Assembly (NCBI RefSeq): GCF_001025215.1
Contig: NZ_AP012330.1
Coordinates: forward strand, 1 to 64,000
DNA length: 64,000 nucleotides
Reading direction: 5' to 3'
Source of the DNA: Bifidobacterium pseudocatenulatum DSM 20438 = JCM 1200 = LMG 10505
GTDB taxonomy: Bacteria; Actinomycetota; Actinomycetes; Actinomycetales; Bifidobacteriaceae
Every line of letters begins with the position of its first letter. The stretch's first letter is position 1. Under the pieces are notes generated by a model. The model was not told the DNA's origin. It saw only the letters and a program-made list of their open reading frames with translations, and did no database searches. The translations under genes were made by a program, and so were the position numbers. This document shows positions 20,536 to 29,466 of this stretch, in pieces.

Positions 20536-20797
20536 TCAACAACACAACTCGTTCAGAAATACACCCAATATGGTCAAACAGTAAGACAGCGCTATGATGC
20601 GAACAATCTTCTTCCAAGACAGTTTGTCATGAAGGAAAGCCGTAACCAAAAGGGTTGTCATTGGGGTTATAAGCAGGACGAGGAAGAAATAGAGAAATGT
20701 GGACTAGGCTCAATCTGCCGAGAATATAAGTCTGACCGAACCAGTTGTATAAGCCCACGATGGCTGTCGGTGTCGCGGCGTGGGTAAACGCGGACAG
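20536..20797 (-). pseudogene. 3' fragment of an EamA/DMT-family transporter gene, frameshifted
   Basis: The minus strand reads FTHAATPTAIVGLYNWFGQT, then a Y-I-L-G-R-L-S-L-V-H run into ISLFL. After a one-base frame change it continues YFFLVLLITPMTTLLVTAFL, HDKLSWKKIVRIIALSYCLT and ILGVFLNELCC before TGA at 20536-20538. This is the C-terminal pattern of EamA transporters (helices 8-10, with a P-x-x-T-x-L helix followed by the E/DKLSW loop). No start or N-terminal half is present and the frame is broken, so it is a remnant. It shares the island with the secreted protein gene. The fragment does not match the intact DMT gene at 54958 closely. Confidence 0.65.
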
Positions 20798-20888
20798 GCA
20801 CCGGGTTACGTCGGATGATTGGGGGTCTGTCGCTCGGCCTGCGTGCCTGTTTTGTGCGCTGTCGCCGGCCAGGCTAGGGCCGCGCGAC

Positions 20889-20938
20889 GCGAGCGGGGAG
20901 GCCCGCGCCGTTTATCGGCACGGAACCTCCCCGCTCGC
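20889..20938 (-). terminator. GC-rich hairpin after the present ppc stop
   Basis: GCGAGCGGGGAGG (20889-20901) pairs perfectly with 20926-20938 around a 24-base loop. No T run follows on the minus strand, so termination is uncertain. It takes the place, relative to the intact ppc, that the hairpin at 18951 holds relative to the displaced tail. Confidence 0.5.
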
Positions 20939-20961
20939 ATCATTCAGGCGGTCAGCCGAAG

Positions 20962-21024
20962 ATCAGCCCGTGTTCTGCAGGCCTGCTGCGACACCGGACA
21001 CGGTGCACAGGATCAGGTAGGTGT
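20962..21024 (-). repeat. Right 63-bp direct repeat: tail of the intact ppc
   Basis: The partner of 19001-19063. It is part of the intact ppc frame and supplies its last 19 codons and stop. The distance between repeat starts is 1,961 bp. Confidence 0.9.
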
Positions 21025-23719
21025 AGTTCTCCTTCTGTCCGTGCGTGAGCTCTTCCTTGTCCACGCGCTTGCGTAGCGAGCCGAGGGCGAGCACCTGAGT
21101 GGCGGACAGCGCATCCACGTACGGCGAGCGGATGCGGATGGCCTGGCCGAGCACGTGGCGGTGCTGCAGAGGCCACTTGTCGCCTACGATCTCGAGCACC
21201 CACTTGCGGGTGAGCTCCATCTCGTCGAGGACCTTCTTGTTGAGGTCTTCACGGTCTCCGAGGGCAAGGTACATCTTGGCGATGCGCTCGTCAGTCTTGG
21301 CCAGCGACATTTCGATGTTGTCGATGAACGTGGAGAACAGAGGCCATTCCTCATACGCTTGACGCAAGGTGTTCAAATCGCCGAACTGTTCGCACGCGGT
21401 GCCCAGGCCGTACCATGCGGCCAGATTGATGCGTGCCTGCGCCCAGGAGAAGATCCACGGAATGGTACGCAGATCGTCGAGGGACTTGGCTCCAAGGCCA
21501 CGTTTGGCCGGACGGGAGCCGATCGGCAGCAGGCCGATTTCGGTCAGCGGCGTGACGGTGGAGAACCACGGTGCGAAGCCGTCGGTGTTCAGCAGGTCGA
21601 GGAAGCGGTTATGCGCGGCCTCGTCGAGCTTGTTGGCCATGTCGGCGTACTTGGCGGTCATGTCCGTATTGCGCTTCTCCACGCTTGGAGCGGACTGCAG
21701 CAGCGTTGCAGCCGCAACGGACTCGACGTGGCGGATGGCCAGTGCCGGGTTGCCGTAGCGTGCGAAGATGACCTCGCCCTGCTCAGTGAGCTTGAAGCGG
21801 CACTTTACGGAGCCGACCGGCTGTGCGAGTACGGCACGGTTAGCCGGGCCGCCGCCGCGGCCGACGGCACCACCGCGGCCATGGAACAGGGTCAGATCGA
21901 TGTCATGCGATTCCGCCCACTTGGCGATGCGTTCCTGTGCGGAATGCAGGGCCAGGGTTGCGGAGGTCGGGCCAGCGTCCTTCGAGGAGTCGGAGTAGCC
22001 GAGCATGACTTCCATCTTGCCGCCGGTGGCCTTCAGACGAGCCTGGACCTCCGGAATCTTGATCATTTCCTCGAGTACGTCTACCGAGTTCTGCAGATCC
22101 TCAAGCTGTTCGAACAGCGGGATCACGTCGATGGTTGGAACATCCTTGGGATGGGAGAACGCCAGACGGTTCAGCTCGTACACGTCCCTGATGTTTTGGG
22201 CGCTCTTGGTGAAGGAGATGATGTAACGACGGGCGGCCTTGATGCCGTTGCGCTTCTGGATGGAACCAAGGGCGCGGAAGGTGTCGAGCACCTCGTGGGT
22301 CATCGGCTGCAGTTCGCCACGCTCACCGTGCAGACCATGTTCGCGGATATCCTCCAGCGCTCGGGAATGCACGACGGAGTGCTGGCGGAACTCCATCTCG
22401 ACCATATGGAAGCCAAAGGTCTCTGCCTGCCAGATGAGGTCCTGCAGCGGGCCGTAGGCGGAACGTTTGGCGTTGGCTTCGGCGAGGGAGCGCTGCACGA
22501 CCTTCAGGTCGGCGATGTAATCCTCGCAGGAGTGGTACATGAGATCAGCATCGCGGTCGATGGTGGCCTTCAGACGATCGGCCATGACCAGCATGACGGC
22601 ACGGTGCAGCTCCTTGGTGGAGATCAGTGCGGCCTTGTCGGTCAGGCGCTCGCTCATTTCCTTCTGATGGTTCCACAGGCTCTTGAGCTCGGCACTCGGC
22701 GGAGTGGTCTCAGCTTCCATCGTCAGGTTCTTGCCAACGCGGCGGGTCTCGATTTGCAACGCGCCCAGCACGTGGTCGCTGAACTTGCGGGCTACCTGAC
22801 GGCTCACCTTGGCGGTGACATTCGGGTTGCCGTCACGGTCGGAGCCGATCCAGCTTCCCGGGTGGAAGAACGCCGGGCATACCGGCGGCACGAGGCCAGC
22901 CTTATCTCCGAGGATCCAATCGTCGAAACGACGGTACACCTGTGGAATGGTATAGAACAACGTATTGTCGAAAATATCGAGAATGGTTTCAGATTCCTCA
23001 ACCGGAGTCGGCTTCTTCAGTGCGATCGGAGAGGTGCGGAACAGCGCGTCAATCTCGTTGAAGAGTCGACGGGAGTTTTCCTTCTTGTCTGAACCGCCAA
23101 GCAGCTTGTGCGTTGCGAGCAGCTGGGAGATGCGACGGATTTTGCCTTCCACGGCTTTGCGGCGGGCTTCAGTCGGATGCGCGGTGAACACCGGATGGAA
23201 CTCGAGCTGGTCGAGCAGTTCCTTGGCTTTGGCCGGACCCATTTCGTTAATGAGCTGGTGGTAGGCGCAGGTCATTTCGTTCACTGGGTCGACGGCTTGG
23301 GTGTCATCTACGGCGGCCTCACGGCTGTGCAGCACGGAGACACGGTAGTTCTCCTCGCATAGGTTGGCCAGATGGAAGTAGGTGGTGAAGGCGCGGGCCA
23401 GCAGTTGTGCCTCATGCACATCCGTTTTATCGATGATGTCGACGACCTTCTGCAGGTCATCCTGATTCGGATTCGTATCCGTCAGAATGCCGGAGAAGCG
23501 TTCGGCGCTAGCGTTCAGTGCGTGTTCGCGCACTTCATCGAACTTGGCCAGCAGCTTTTCATCGAATTCGCCGAGCACCTCGCGAAGAATCTGCAAACAC
23601 AGATCCATTTCCTCTTTGAGGGAAGCGGGAAGATCGCGCTCCTCGGGGCCTTTGGTGCCGGTGCCGGACGAGACGATAGCTGCGTCGGCAGGCGTGATCT
23701 GTTCGTTTTCTATTGTCAT
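20963..23719 (-). CDS. ppc: Phosphoenolpyruvate carboxylase
   Basis: Carboxylates PEP with bicarbonate to oxaloacetate, the anaplerotic route in bifidobacteria. The 918-residue product is full length and shows the PEPC signatures: FTAHPTEARRK with the catalytic His near residue 175, GSDRDGNPNVT, GYSDSSKDAG, and the mobile-loop FHGRGGAVGRGGGP near residue 600. It ends in the conserved -QNTG C-terminus. ATG 23719 has GGAGG just upstream; the frame remains open 41 codons further without a ribosome site. The last 63 bases are duplicated at 19001, with the original terminator left behind. The present tail therefore probably came with the inserted DNA, or the displaced one did. The carbonic anhydrase gene lies downstream beyond the island. 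Confidence 0.96.
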   Translation of the reverse strand: MTIENEQITPADAAIVSSGTGTKGPEERDLPASLKEEMDLCLQILREVLGEFDEKLLAKFDEVREHALNASAERFSGILTDTNPNQDDLQKVVDIIDKTDVHEAQLLARAFTTYFHLANLCEENYRVSVLHSREAAVDDTQAVDPVNEMTCAYHQLINEMGPAKAKELLDQLEFHPVFTAHPTEARRKAVEGKIRRISQLLATHKLLGGSDKKENSRRLFNEIDALFRTSPIALKKPTPVEESETILDIFDNTLFYTIPQVYRRFDDWILGDKAGLVPPVCPAFFHPGSWIGSDRDGNPNVTAKVSRQVARKFSDHVLGALQIETRRVGKNLTMEAETTPPSAELKSLWNHQKEMSERLTDKAALISTKELHRAVMLVMADRLKATIDRDADLMYHSCEDYIADLKVVQRSLAEANAKRSAYGPLQDLIWQAETFGFHMVEMEFRQHSVVHSRALEDIREHGLHGERGELQPMTHEVLDTFRALGSIQKRNGIKAARRYIISFTKSAQNIRDVYELNRLAFSHPKDVPTIDVIPLFEQLEDLQNSVDVLEEMIKIPEVQARLKATGGKMEVMLGYSDSSKDAGPTSATLALHSAQERIAKWAESHDIDLTLFHGRGGAVGRGGGPANRAVLAQPVGSVKCRFKLTEQGEVIFARYGNPALAIRHVESVAAATLLQSAPSVEKRNTDMTAKYADMANKLDEAAHNRFLDLLNTDGFAPWFSTVTPLTEIGLLPIGSRPAKRGLGAKSLDDLRTIPWIFSWAQARINLAAWYGLGTACEQFGDLNTLRQAYEEWPLFSTFIDNIEMSLAKTDERIAKMYLALGDREDLNKKVLDEMELTRKWVLEIVGDKWPLQHRHVLGQAIRIRSPYVDALSATQVLALGSLRKRVDKEELTHGQKENYTYLILCTVSGVAAGLQNTG

Positions 23720-23978
23720 CAGACCTCCTTCTCCAAACCATCGGGTTGCCCGGTCTGTCGGTCCTTCGCGGCACCTCCGCGATTGTTTTGGCCGTCTGTT
23801 GCGAGCCCACAGCCCTAAGTTCGGTCGGTAATGCACGACCATTGTATGCGCGGCAAATCGACAGTTTGGTTACGGAAATACCGAAAATGTCCGCATCGTG
23901 GTCCAGTGGTGTCCACAAGGTGAAATCGACGGAAATTTCGAAAATCCTCCGACCAGCCCACACGTTAGACCTGAACTT

Positions 23979-25820
23979 GTGAGCGCACAATACGAACATG
24001 AACATGAGACGAATTTCGATAGCGCGGAAAAAAGCGCTTCGGCCGTCAGCAAATTCCATACACACTCCATTCCGCTCGATATGGAAGATATCGAACGGGA
24101 TTGGGACAAGCCGGTCGCTGAAGCGGGAATCGCAGCAAAAGCCAGCGTGATCGTACGCGTCGGCATGCTCGATCTCGGCGCGGGCACCGGAAGCTTCCGC
24201 GTACGCGAAATGATGCACCGCATCGCCTATCCGCTGGGCGTGCACGTGCGCGCCGACGTGAACCTCACCGACATCGAAGCCTCCTGCACCGACGGCAAAG
24301 ACCGTATCACCGAAGTCGTCGACCTGCCAACCACCGGCGTCAACACGGAACGCATTTGGCTGCTCGAACACTTCGCTGACTGGTTCAACGTGAACCTCGG
24401 CAAAGGATCGATGTACCACAGCCAATCCGACGTGTCCGAAGGACTTATGCAGCATCTCGACAAGCGTGATGCGTCGCAGGTGTCGGCTGACCTGTCGAAG
24501 CGTCTTCGCGAACGTCAGAAAGCCGAACAGAATCAGGAGGGATCTGACGATCCCGTGCTCGACGCGCTTGAAATGGTGACGGAACGCGCCGAAGTGACCG
24601 ATACCACCGCGCAGCCGTTGCACTTGCGTGACATCGAAGCGGCAAGCGAGCAGCATAATCGCGGTGAACGTGAAGCCGAACGTGAAACCAAGCGTGAAAC
24701 TGCCGGTACGGCCAACGTTACGTCAAGCGAATCGACCACGAAAAAAGCGCGCAAAAATCGCAATCACAAGCCGCCAAAAGGTCAATACGCCGAACATTTC
24801 GACCACGTCGGAAAAGAAGCGGACCAATCGCAAGGCATCACCGTTCGCCAAGCCCACGAACGACTCGACATGATCGAACGACGCAAACCCCTGTATTCGC
24901 CGGCGTTCGCGGGATTCGCCTCGGCCTGCGCCTGCGCATCCTTCGTGTTCCTGCTTGGTGGCGGTCCCTTCGATATGATCGGCGCGTTCATCGGCGCGGG
25001 ACTTGGTCACTGGCTGCGCCGCCGCCTGTTCGCCCACCATCTCAACCAGTTCTTCGTGACGTTCGTATGCGTGGCCGTCGCGGCACTCGCCTGCACGGGC
25101 ACCCTGCGATTGATTGGTATTTTCGAGCCCGTCGCATTGCAGCATGATACGGCTTACATCGGTGCCATGCTGTTTGTGATTCCTGGATTCCCGCTGATTA
25201 CGGGTGGACTTGATATGGCGAAAATTGATTTTCCGTCAGGTATTCAGCGCGTTGCGTACGTGTTGTGCATTATTTTGATGGCGACGCTCGCAGGCTGGAT
25301 GGTCGCTTCGATCGTGCATTTGAATCCGGAAGGATTCGAGCCGTTGGGACTCAATCCGGTTGTCAATTGCCTGTTGCGTTTCGTGTTCGCATTCATCGGC
25401 GTCTGGGGCTTCTCCACCATGTTCAACTCGCCGCAGCGCATGTGCCTTGTCGCCGCCACCATTGGCGCCATTACTGACACCTTGCGTTTGGAAATCGTTG
25501 ACATGGGCGTTCCCGCCGAAGCCGGCGCATTCATCGGCGCACTGCTCGCAGGCCTGCTTGCCTCCGCATGGCGTTCTGCGGTTCATCGCAGCTGGCTCGC
25601 TCCGCATCTCGGCTACCCGCGCATCTGCCTGACCGTGCCGTCCATCGTGATCATGGTTCCCGGTTTGTACATGTATCAAGCCATGTTCCACCTCGGCCAA
25701 TTCGACACCTTGAACGCCCTCGACTGGGCTTTCCGCGCGTTCATGGTGATTATCTGTCTGCCGATCGGCCTAGCCATGGCTCGCGTTATCACCGATAAGT
25801 CTTGGAGATACGATATTTGA
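23979..25820 (+). CDS. ThrE-family threonine/serine exporter
   Basis: The product (613 residues from this start) has a soluble N-terminal ThrE domain (about 60-170: ASVIVRVGMLDLGAGTGSFR, HVRADVNLTDIEASCTDGKD). A charged, Lys/Glu/Thr-rich linker follows (about 190-300). The membrane part has some ten helices from about 320 to the C-terminus, covering the DUF1212/ThrE and ThrE-like (DUF3815) halves. ThrE exports threonine and serine by proton-motive force in Corynebacterium; the function here is inferred from that. The start is uncertain: the frame opens at GTG 23898, GTG 23979 gives a shorter N-terminus, and the first ATG is 24080. None has a good ribosome site, so a leaderless message is possible. 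Confidence 0.85.
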   Translation: MSAQYEHEHETNFDSAEKSASAVSKFHTHSIPLDMEDIERDWDKPVAEAGIAAKASVIVRVGMLDLGAGTGSFRVREMMHRIAYPLGVHVRADVNLTDIEASCTDGKDRITEVVDLPTTGVNTERIWLLEHFADWFNVNLGKGSMYHSQSDVSEGLMQHLDKRDASQVSADLSKRLRERQKAEQNQEGSDDPVLDALEMVTERAEVTDTTAQPLHLRDIEAASEQHNRGEREAERETKRETAGTANVTSSESTTKKARKNRNHKPPKGQYAEHFDHVGKEADQSQGITVRQAHERLDMIERRKPLYSPAFAGFASACACASFVFLLGGGPFDMIGAFIGAGLGHWLRRRLFAHHLNQFFVTFVCVAVAALACTGTLRLIGIFEPVALQHDTAYIGAMLFVIPGFPLITGGLDMAKIDFPSGIQRVAYVLCIILMATLAGWMVASIVHLNPEGFEPLGLNPVVNCLLRFVFAFIGVWGFSTMFNSPQRMCLVAATIGAITDTLRLEIVDMGVPAEAGAFIGALLAGLLASAWRSAVHRSWLAPHLGYPRICLTVPSIVIMVPGLYMYQAMFHLGQFDTLNALDWAFRAFMVIICLPIGLAMARVITDKSWRYDI

Positions 25821-25854
25821 TCCGTTTCGGCATTTGGGCGCGTAAATGAGATAA

Positions 25855-25905
25855 ATGCGATTGTCGCAATGTTCGACCGGTACATTGGGACAATCGCATA
25901 TTTTT
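25855..25905 (+). terminator. Terminator of the ThrE-type gene
   Basis: ATGCGATTGTC (25855-25865) pairs with 25889-25899 and an inner CAATGT/ACATTG extends the stem. ATTTTTTC follows. Confidence 0.85.
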
Positions 25906-25910
25906 TCAGA

Positions 25911-25971
25911 AGAGATTCGAAAGAAATTCGTTTCGACAGAGATTTGAAGAAAGAGATTCGAAAGAAATTCG
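25911..25971. repeat. 20-bp direct repeat upstream of putP
   Basis: AGAGATTCGAAAGAAATTCG occurs at 25911-25930 and again, identical, at 25952-25971, a 41-bp step. The copies lie between the preceding terminator and the putP start, so they may be regulator sites or part of the leader. Confidence 0.6.
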
Positions 25972-25997
25972 GCTAGCAATCTAAGAAGAGAGAATTC

Positions 25998-27626
25998 ATG
26001 GTTACCAAAGATTTTTGGGTGCTGCTGGCGATGGTCATCTATTTTGTGGCCATGCTCACCATCGGCTTCATCTACTCCAAGCGGTCCAATTCCTCCACTC
26101 GTCAGTATTTCGCGGGTGGTCGAGGCGTTGGTCCATGGCTGACGGCATTGAGCGCCGAAGCCTCCGATATGAGCGGCTGGCTGCTCATGGGACTGCCGGG
26201 CGTCGCCTACTTCACCGGTGCCGCCGACCCGCTGTGGACGGCCCTCGGCCTGGCTCTCGGCACCTACCTCAACTGGAAGCTCGTCGCACGCCGTTTGCGC
26301 CGCTACTCCGTGGTGGCAGGTGACGCGATCACCATTCCGGACTTCTTCTCCAAACGATTCCATGACAAACGCAATATCGTCTCCACCATCGCGGCGCTGA
26401 TCATCCTCGTATTTTTCTGTGTGTATGTCGGTAGCTGCTTCGTGACGGTCGGCAAACTTTTCTCGACCCTGTTCGGCTGGGACTACCACCTGACCATGGT
26501 GATCGGCGCTGCCATCGTGTTCGCCTACACCGTGATCGGAGGCTATCTTTCCGTGGTCGTGACCGACTTCATCCAAGGCTTGCTCATGTTCTTCGCGCTG
26601 GCAGTGGTGTTCATCGGTTCCGTCGCATCCGTCGGCGGCGTCGACAACACCGTCGCCTTCCTCAAAGGCATTCCAGGCTTCCTTGACGGCACGCAAATGG
26701 CCACGCCGATTCTGAACGATGCCGGCGAGCAGATTGTCAAGGCTGGCCAGGCCATGTTCGGCGCGCCTACCGAATACGGCGTGATCACCATGATTTCCAT
26801 GCTTGCGTGGGGTCTTGGCTATTTCGGCATGCCGCAGGTGCTCGTGCGATTCCTGTCGATCCGCAGTTCCGAAGAGATCAAGAAGTCTCGCATCATCGCC
26901 ACCACGTGGTGTGTGGTGTCGCTGGCGTGCGGCGTGTGCATCGGTTTGGTTGGCCGTGCGATGATGCCGACGCAGTTCGTCACGCAGTCCGCTGCGGAGA
27001 ACATTTTCATCGTGGTTTCGCAGGCTCTGCTGCCGAGCTTCATGTGCGGCATCGTGGTGTCGGGCATTTTCGCCGCGTCCATGAGTTCGTCGTCGTCATA
27101 CCTGATTATCGGCGCTTCCGCGGTCGGTGAGAATATTTTCCGCGGATTGCTCTATCGCAAGGCCACCGATCGTCAGGTGATGATGGTTGCGCGCATCACA
27201 TTGCTGGTTATGTTCATTTTCGGCATTGTGGTTGCGTTCGATCAGAATTCGTCGATTTTCCAGGTTGTTTCGTATGCATGGGCCGGTTTGGGCGCTTCGT
27301 TCGGTCCGCTGATGCTCTGCTCGCTGTATTGGCGTCGTACCAATAAATTCGGTGCGATTGCGGGCATGCTTTCCGGTACTGCGACCGTGCTGATCTGGCA
27401 TAATTTCATCAAGCCGCTTGGTGGTGTCTTCGCTATTTACGAGCTGCTTCCGGCGTTCATCATCTCGCTGCTGTTCATTGTGGTGGTGTCGCTGCTGACT
27501 CCGGCTCCCGATGCTGAAGTGCTGCACGAGTTCGATCATTATCTTGATGATCCCGATGACCGCAAGGTGGATGACGATTTGGTCGCAGCGGAAATCGCTT
27601 CCGGCGAAAAGCGCGCGAAAATCTAA
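25998..27626 (+). CDS. putP: Sodium/proline symporter (PutP, SSS family)
   Basis: The 542-residue protein belongs to the sodium:solute symporter family, with about 13 hydrophobic helices. Hallmarks of the PutP branch are YFAGGRGVGPWLTALSAEASDMSGWLLMGLPG (residues 35-66, containing the Na+ and proline contact positions) and the later MSSSSSYLIIGASAVGEN near residue 363. Length and start match the family. ATG 25998 is preceded by AGAGAG. Proline uptake with Na+ is inferred from the close family match; osmoprotection is a plausible role. The gene ends at a hairpin shared with trpS. An identical 20-bp direct repeat lies just upstream. Confidence 0.9.
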   Translation: MVTKDFWVLLAMVIYFVAMLTIGFIYSKRSNSSTRQYFAGGRGVGPWLTALSAEASDMSGWLLMGLPGVAYFTGAADPLWTALGLALGTYLNWKLVARRLRRYSVVAGDAITIPDFFSKRFHDKRNIVSTIAALIILVFFCVYVGSCFVTVGKLFSTLFGWDYHLTMVIGAAIVFAYTVIGGYLSVVVTDFIQGLLMFFALAVVFIGSVASVGGVDNTVAFLKGIPGFLDGTQMATPILNDAGEQIVKAGQAMFGAPTEYGVITMISMLAWGLGYFGMPQVLVRFLSIRSSEEIKKSRIIATTWCVVSLACGVCIGLVGRAMMPTQFVTQSAAENIFIVVSQALLPSFMCGIVVSGIFAASMSSSSSYLIIGASAVGENIFRGLLYRKATDRQVMMVARITLLVMFIFGIVVAFDQNSSIFQVVSYAWAGLGASFGPLMLCSLYWRRTNKFGAIAGMLSGTATVLIWHNFIKPLGGVFAIYELLPAFIISLLFIVVVSLLTPAPDAEVLHEFDHYLDDPDDRKVDDDLVAAEIASGEKRAKI

Positions 27627-27661
27627 TCAAACATAATGTGGCACATGCCACTCAAACGCAA

Positions 27662-27698
27662 CAAAGGCCGGATTGTGCAATACGCAATCCGGCCTTTG
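27662..27698. terminator. Bidirectional terminator between putP and trpS
   Basis: CAAAGGCCGGATTG (27662-27675) pairs perfectly with 27685-27698 around a nine-base loop. The arms end in AAA/TTT runs, so it can act on both converging genes. Confidence 0.8.
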
Positions 27699-27746
27699 TC
27701 GATGCTGAAACGCTGTTTAAAGCGTGATTATGGTGTTTCTGGAGCT

Positions 27747-28847
27747 TTAGTAGCGCATGCCCATGGCGTCGCGCACCTGCTCCAACGTTTCGTTGGCGAT
27801 GGCGTTGGCCTTCTTGTTGCCTTCGGCGAGCACGTCGCGCACGTAATCCATATCCTTGGCGAGTTCCTCGCGACGGGCGCGATGCGGCTCAAGGAAGCTG
27901 TTCACCGATTCGATCACATACGCCTTCAGCGCGCCCGCACCGGAATCGCCGATCTCCTCGGCGATCTCCTTCGGATCGCGACCGGTGACCAAACCGGCGG
28001 TCGTCAGCAGTGCGGAAACCTGCGGACGTGCGATCGGATCGAACGTGATGCGGCGCTCGGAATCGGTCGGACTCTTCTTGATGAGCTTGGCGGTCTCCTG
28101 CGCTGTGGCGCCCAACATGATGGAATTGCCGTACGACTTGCTCATCTTGCGGCCATCCAAGCCTGGAATCTCCGGCGCTTCAGACAGAATCGCGGCCGGC
28201 TCGGGGAACACCGGATGCTTCTTGGCGTAGCGTTCGTTGAAACGACGCGCGATGGTGCGCGTGATCTCGACATGCGGCAGGTTATCCTTGCCGATCGGTA
28301 CCACATTGGCCTTGCAGAACAGAATGTCGCATGCCTGATGCACCGGATAAGTCAGCAGCAGGCCGGTCAGCGCATGGCCGGAAGCTTCCATTTCCGACTT
28401 CACCGTAGGATTGCGATGCAGCTCGGCCTCAGTCACCAATGACAGGAACGGCAGCATCAGCTGGTTCTCCGCAGGAACGGCGGAATGCGTGAAAATCATG
28501 GTCTTTTCCGGATCGATGCCGGCAGCCATGTAGTCAAGCACCAAGTTGAGCACATTGTCTTCGATGTGCGCGGTCGTGTCACGATCGGTGATCACCTGAT
28601 AATCGGCGATGATGATATTCGAATTCACGCCGCGATTCTGCATGGCGACGCGCTCACGAATCGAACCAAAATAATGGCCGAGATGCAGACGTCCGGTCGG
28701 ACGGTCGCCGGTCAGCATGGTGAACTTGCCCGGATTCTGTTCGATTGCGGCGAGCGTTGCGTCGGAACGCTTCTTCGCTGCGAGGAAGCTCGCGCTCATT
28801 TCATTGCCGACAGCGGTGATCTGCTGCTCCTGGGTTTCGTCCGTCAT
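27747..28847 (-). CDS. trpS: Tryptophanyl-tRNA synthetase
   Basis: Class I aminoacyl-tRNA synthetase that charges tRNA-Trp. The 366-residue product has the HIGH-equivalent motif GDRPTGRLHLGHYFGS near residue 45, the DYQVITDRDT segment, and KMSKS in GRKMSKSYGNSI near residue 235. ATG 28847 (MTDETQEQQ) has AAGGACA upstream; the frame opens 23 codons further but without a site. The N-terminal ~25 residues before the catalytic domain are a short extension. No leader peptide or T-box is visible upstream. Confidence 0.95.
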   Translation of the reverse strand: MTDETQEQQITAVGNEMSASFLAAKKRSDATLAAIEQNPGKFTMLTGDRPTGRLHLGHYFGSIRERVAMQNRGVNSNIIIADYQVITDRDTTAHIEDNVLNLVLDYMAAGIDPEKTMIFTHSAVPAENQLMLPFLSLVTEAELHRNPTVKSEMEASGHALTGLLLTYPVHQACDILFCKANVVPIGKDNLPHVEITRTIARRFNERYAKKHPVFPEPAAILSEAPEIPGLDGRKMSKSYGNSIMLGATAQETAKLIKKSPTDSERRITFDPIARPQVSALLTTAGLVTGRDPKEIAEEIGDSGAGALKAYVIESVNSFLEPHRARREELAKDMDYVRDVLAEGNKKANAIANETLEQVRDAMGMRY

Positions 28848-28974
28848 ACGTGTCCTTTTCTTAAGAAAATCAGCGATTTTATCGTAAAAGTCTGAGCCGA
28901 CAACGAAATATGGCACAGCAAGTGGTACTCTCTTGTTTGATGAATTGATAGCACAGTAATCCTCAGGGGGTCAG

Positions 28975-29355
28975 ATGGGCCGCGGACGTCAGAAAGCCAA
29001 ACAGCAGAAAATAGCCCGAAAGCTCAAGTACCTGACCACCGACACCGATTATGATGAGCTCGCCAAGGAGCTCGGTGCCCAGGAGCCTGGTTCGGGTTCT
29101 TTTGATCCTTTCGCCGATATCGAAGCAAAATATTCTCACGATGCGGACGCTGAAGATGAGATTTCTGAAGATGCTCAGGAGTCCGCGCAAACCGACGCCG
29201 AGGATGACCTCGACGAGTATGCAAAGTGGGCCGCAGAGGCGGCGGCGAAGGCCACGAGCGGAGAGTTCCCGGCAGCCAAGTCCGCCGCGCCGAAGCCACA
29301 CAAGCCCATCCCGATGCCGATGCCCAGCGCACTGAAGCCGAAGAAGCAGGACTGA
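28975..29355 (+). CDS. DUF3073 protein
   Basis: A 126-residue, strongly charged soluble protein. The N-terminus MGRGRQKAKQQKIARKLKY with the following TDTDYDELAKEL is the DUF3073 signature found in Actinobacteria. The middle is acidic (DEISEDAQESAQTDAEDDLDEY), and the end is Ala/Pro/Lys-rich. No function is established; the basic start could bind nucleic acid. ATG 28975 follows GGGGGTC. It is divergent from trpS and ends at a hairpin. Confidence 0.85.
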   Translation: MGRGRQKAKQQKIARKLKYLTTDTDYDELAKELGAQEPGSGSFDPFADIEAKYSHDADAEDEISEDAQESAQTDAEDDLDEYAKWAAEAAAKATSGEFPAAKSAAPKPHKPIPMPMPSALKPKKQD

Positions 29356-29377
29356 TCGGCATATCAGGTACTTTGTG

Positions 29378-29425
29378 AAACCGCGATGCGGATATGCCTG
29401 CCAGGTGTATCCACATCGCGGTTTT
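29378..29425 (+). terminator. Terminator of the DUF3073 gene
   Basis: AAACCGCGATG (29378-29388) pairs with CATCGCGGTTT (29414-29424) around a 25-base loop; TTGC follows. The stem's A/T ends allow function in both directions toward the converging gene at 29467. Confidence 0.75.
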
Positions 29426-29466
29426 GCTATGCGTTTTTGCGCCTGTGACGGTCTTCTCGCAGCCTG

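Noticed and set aside
20521..20787. 88-codon plus-strand open frame in the island
   Set aside because: It is antisense to the EamA remnant, has a GTG start without ribosome site, and no family resemblance.
21155..23092. 645-codon open frame on the plus strand
   Set aside because: Antisense shadow of ppc.
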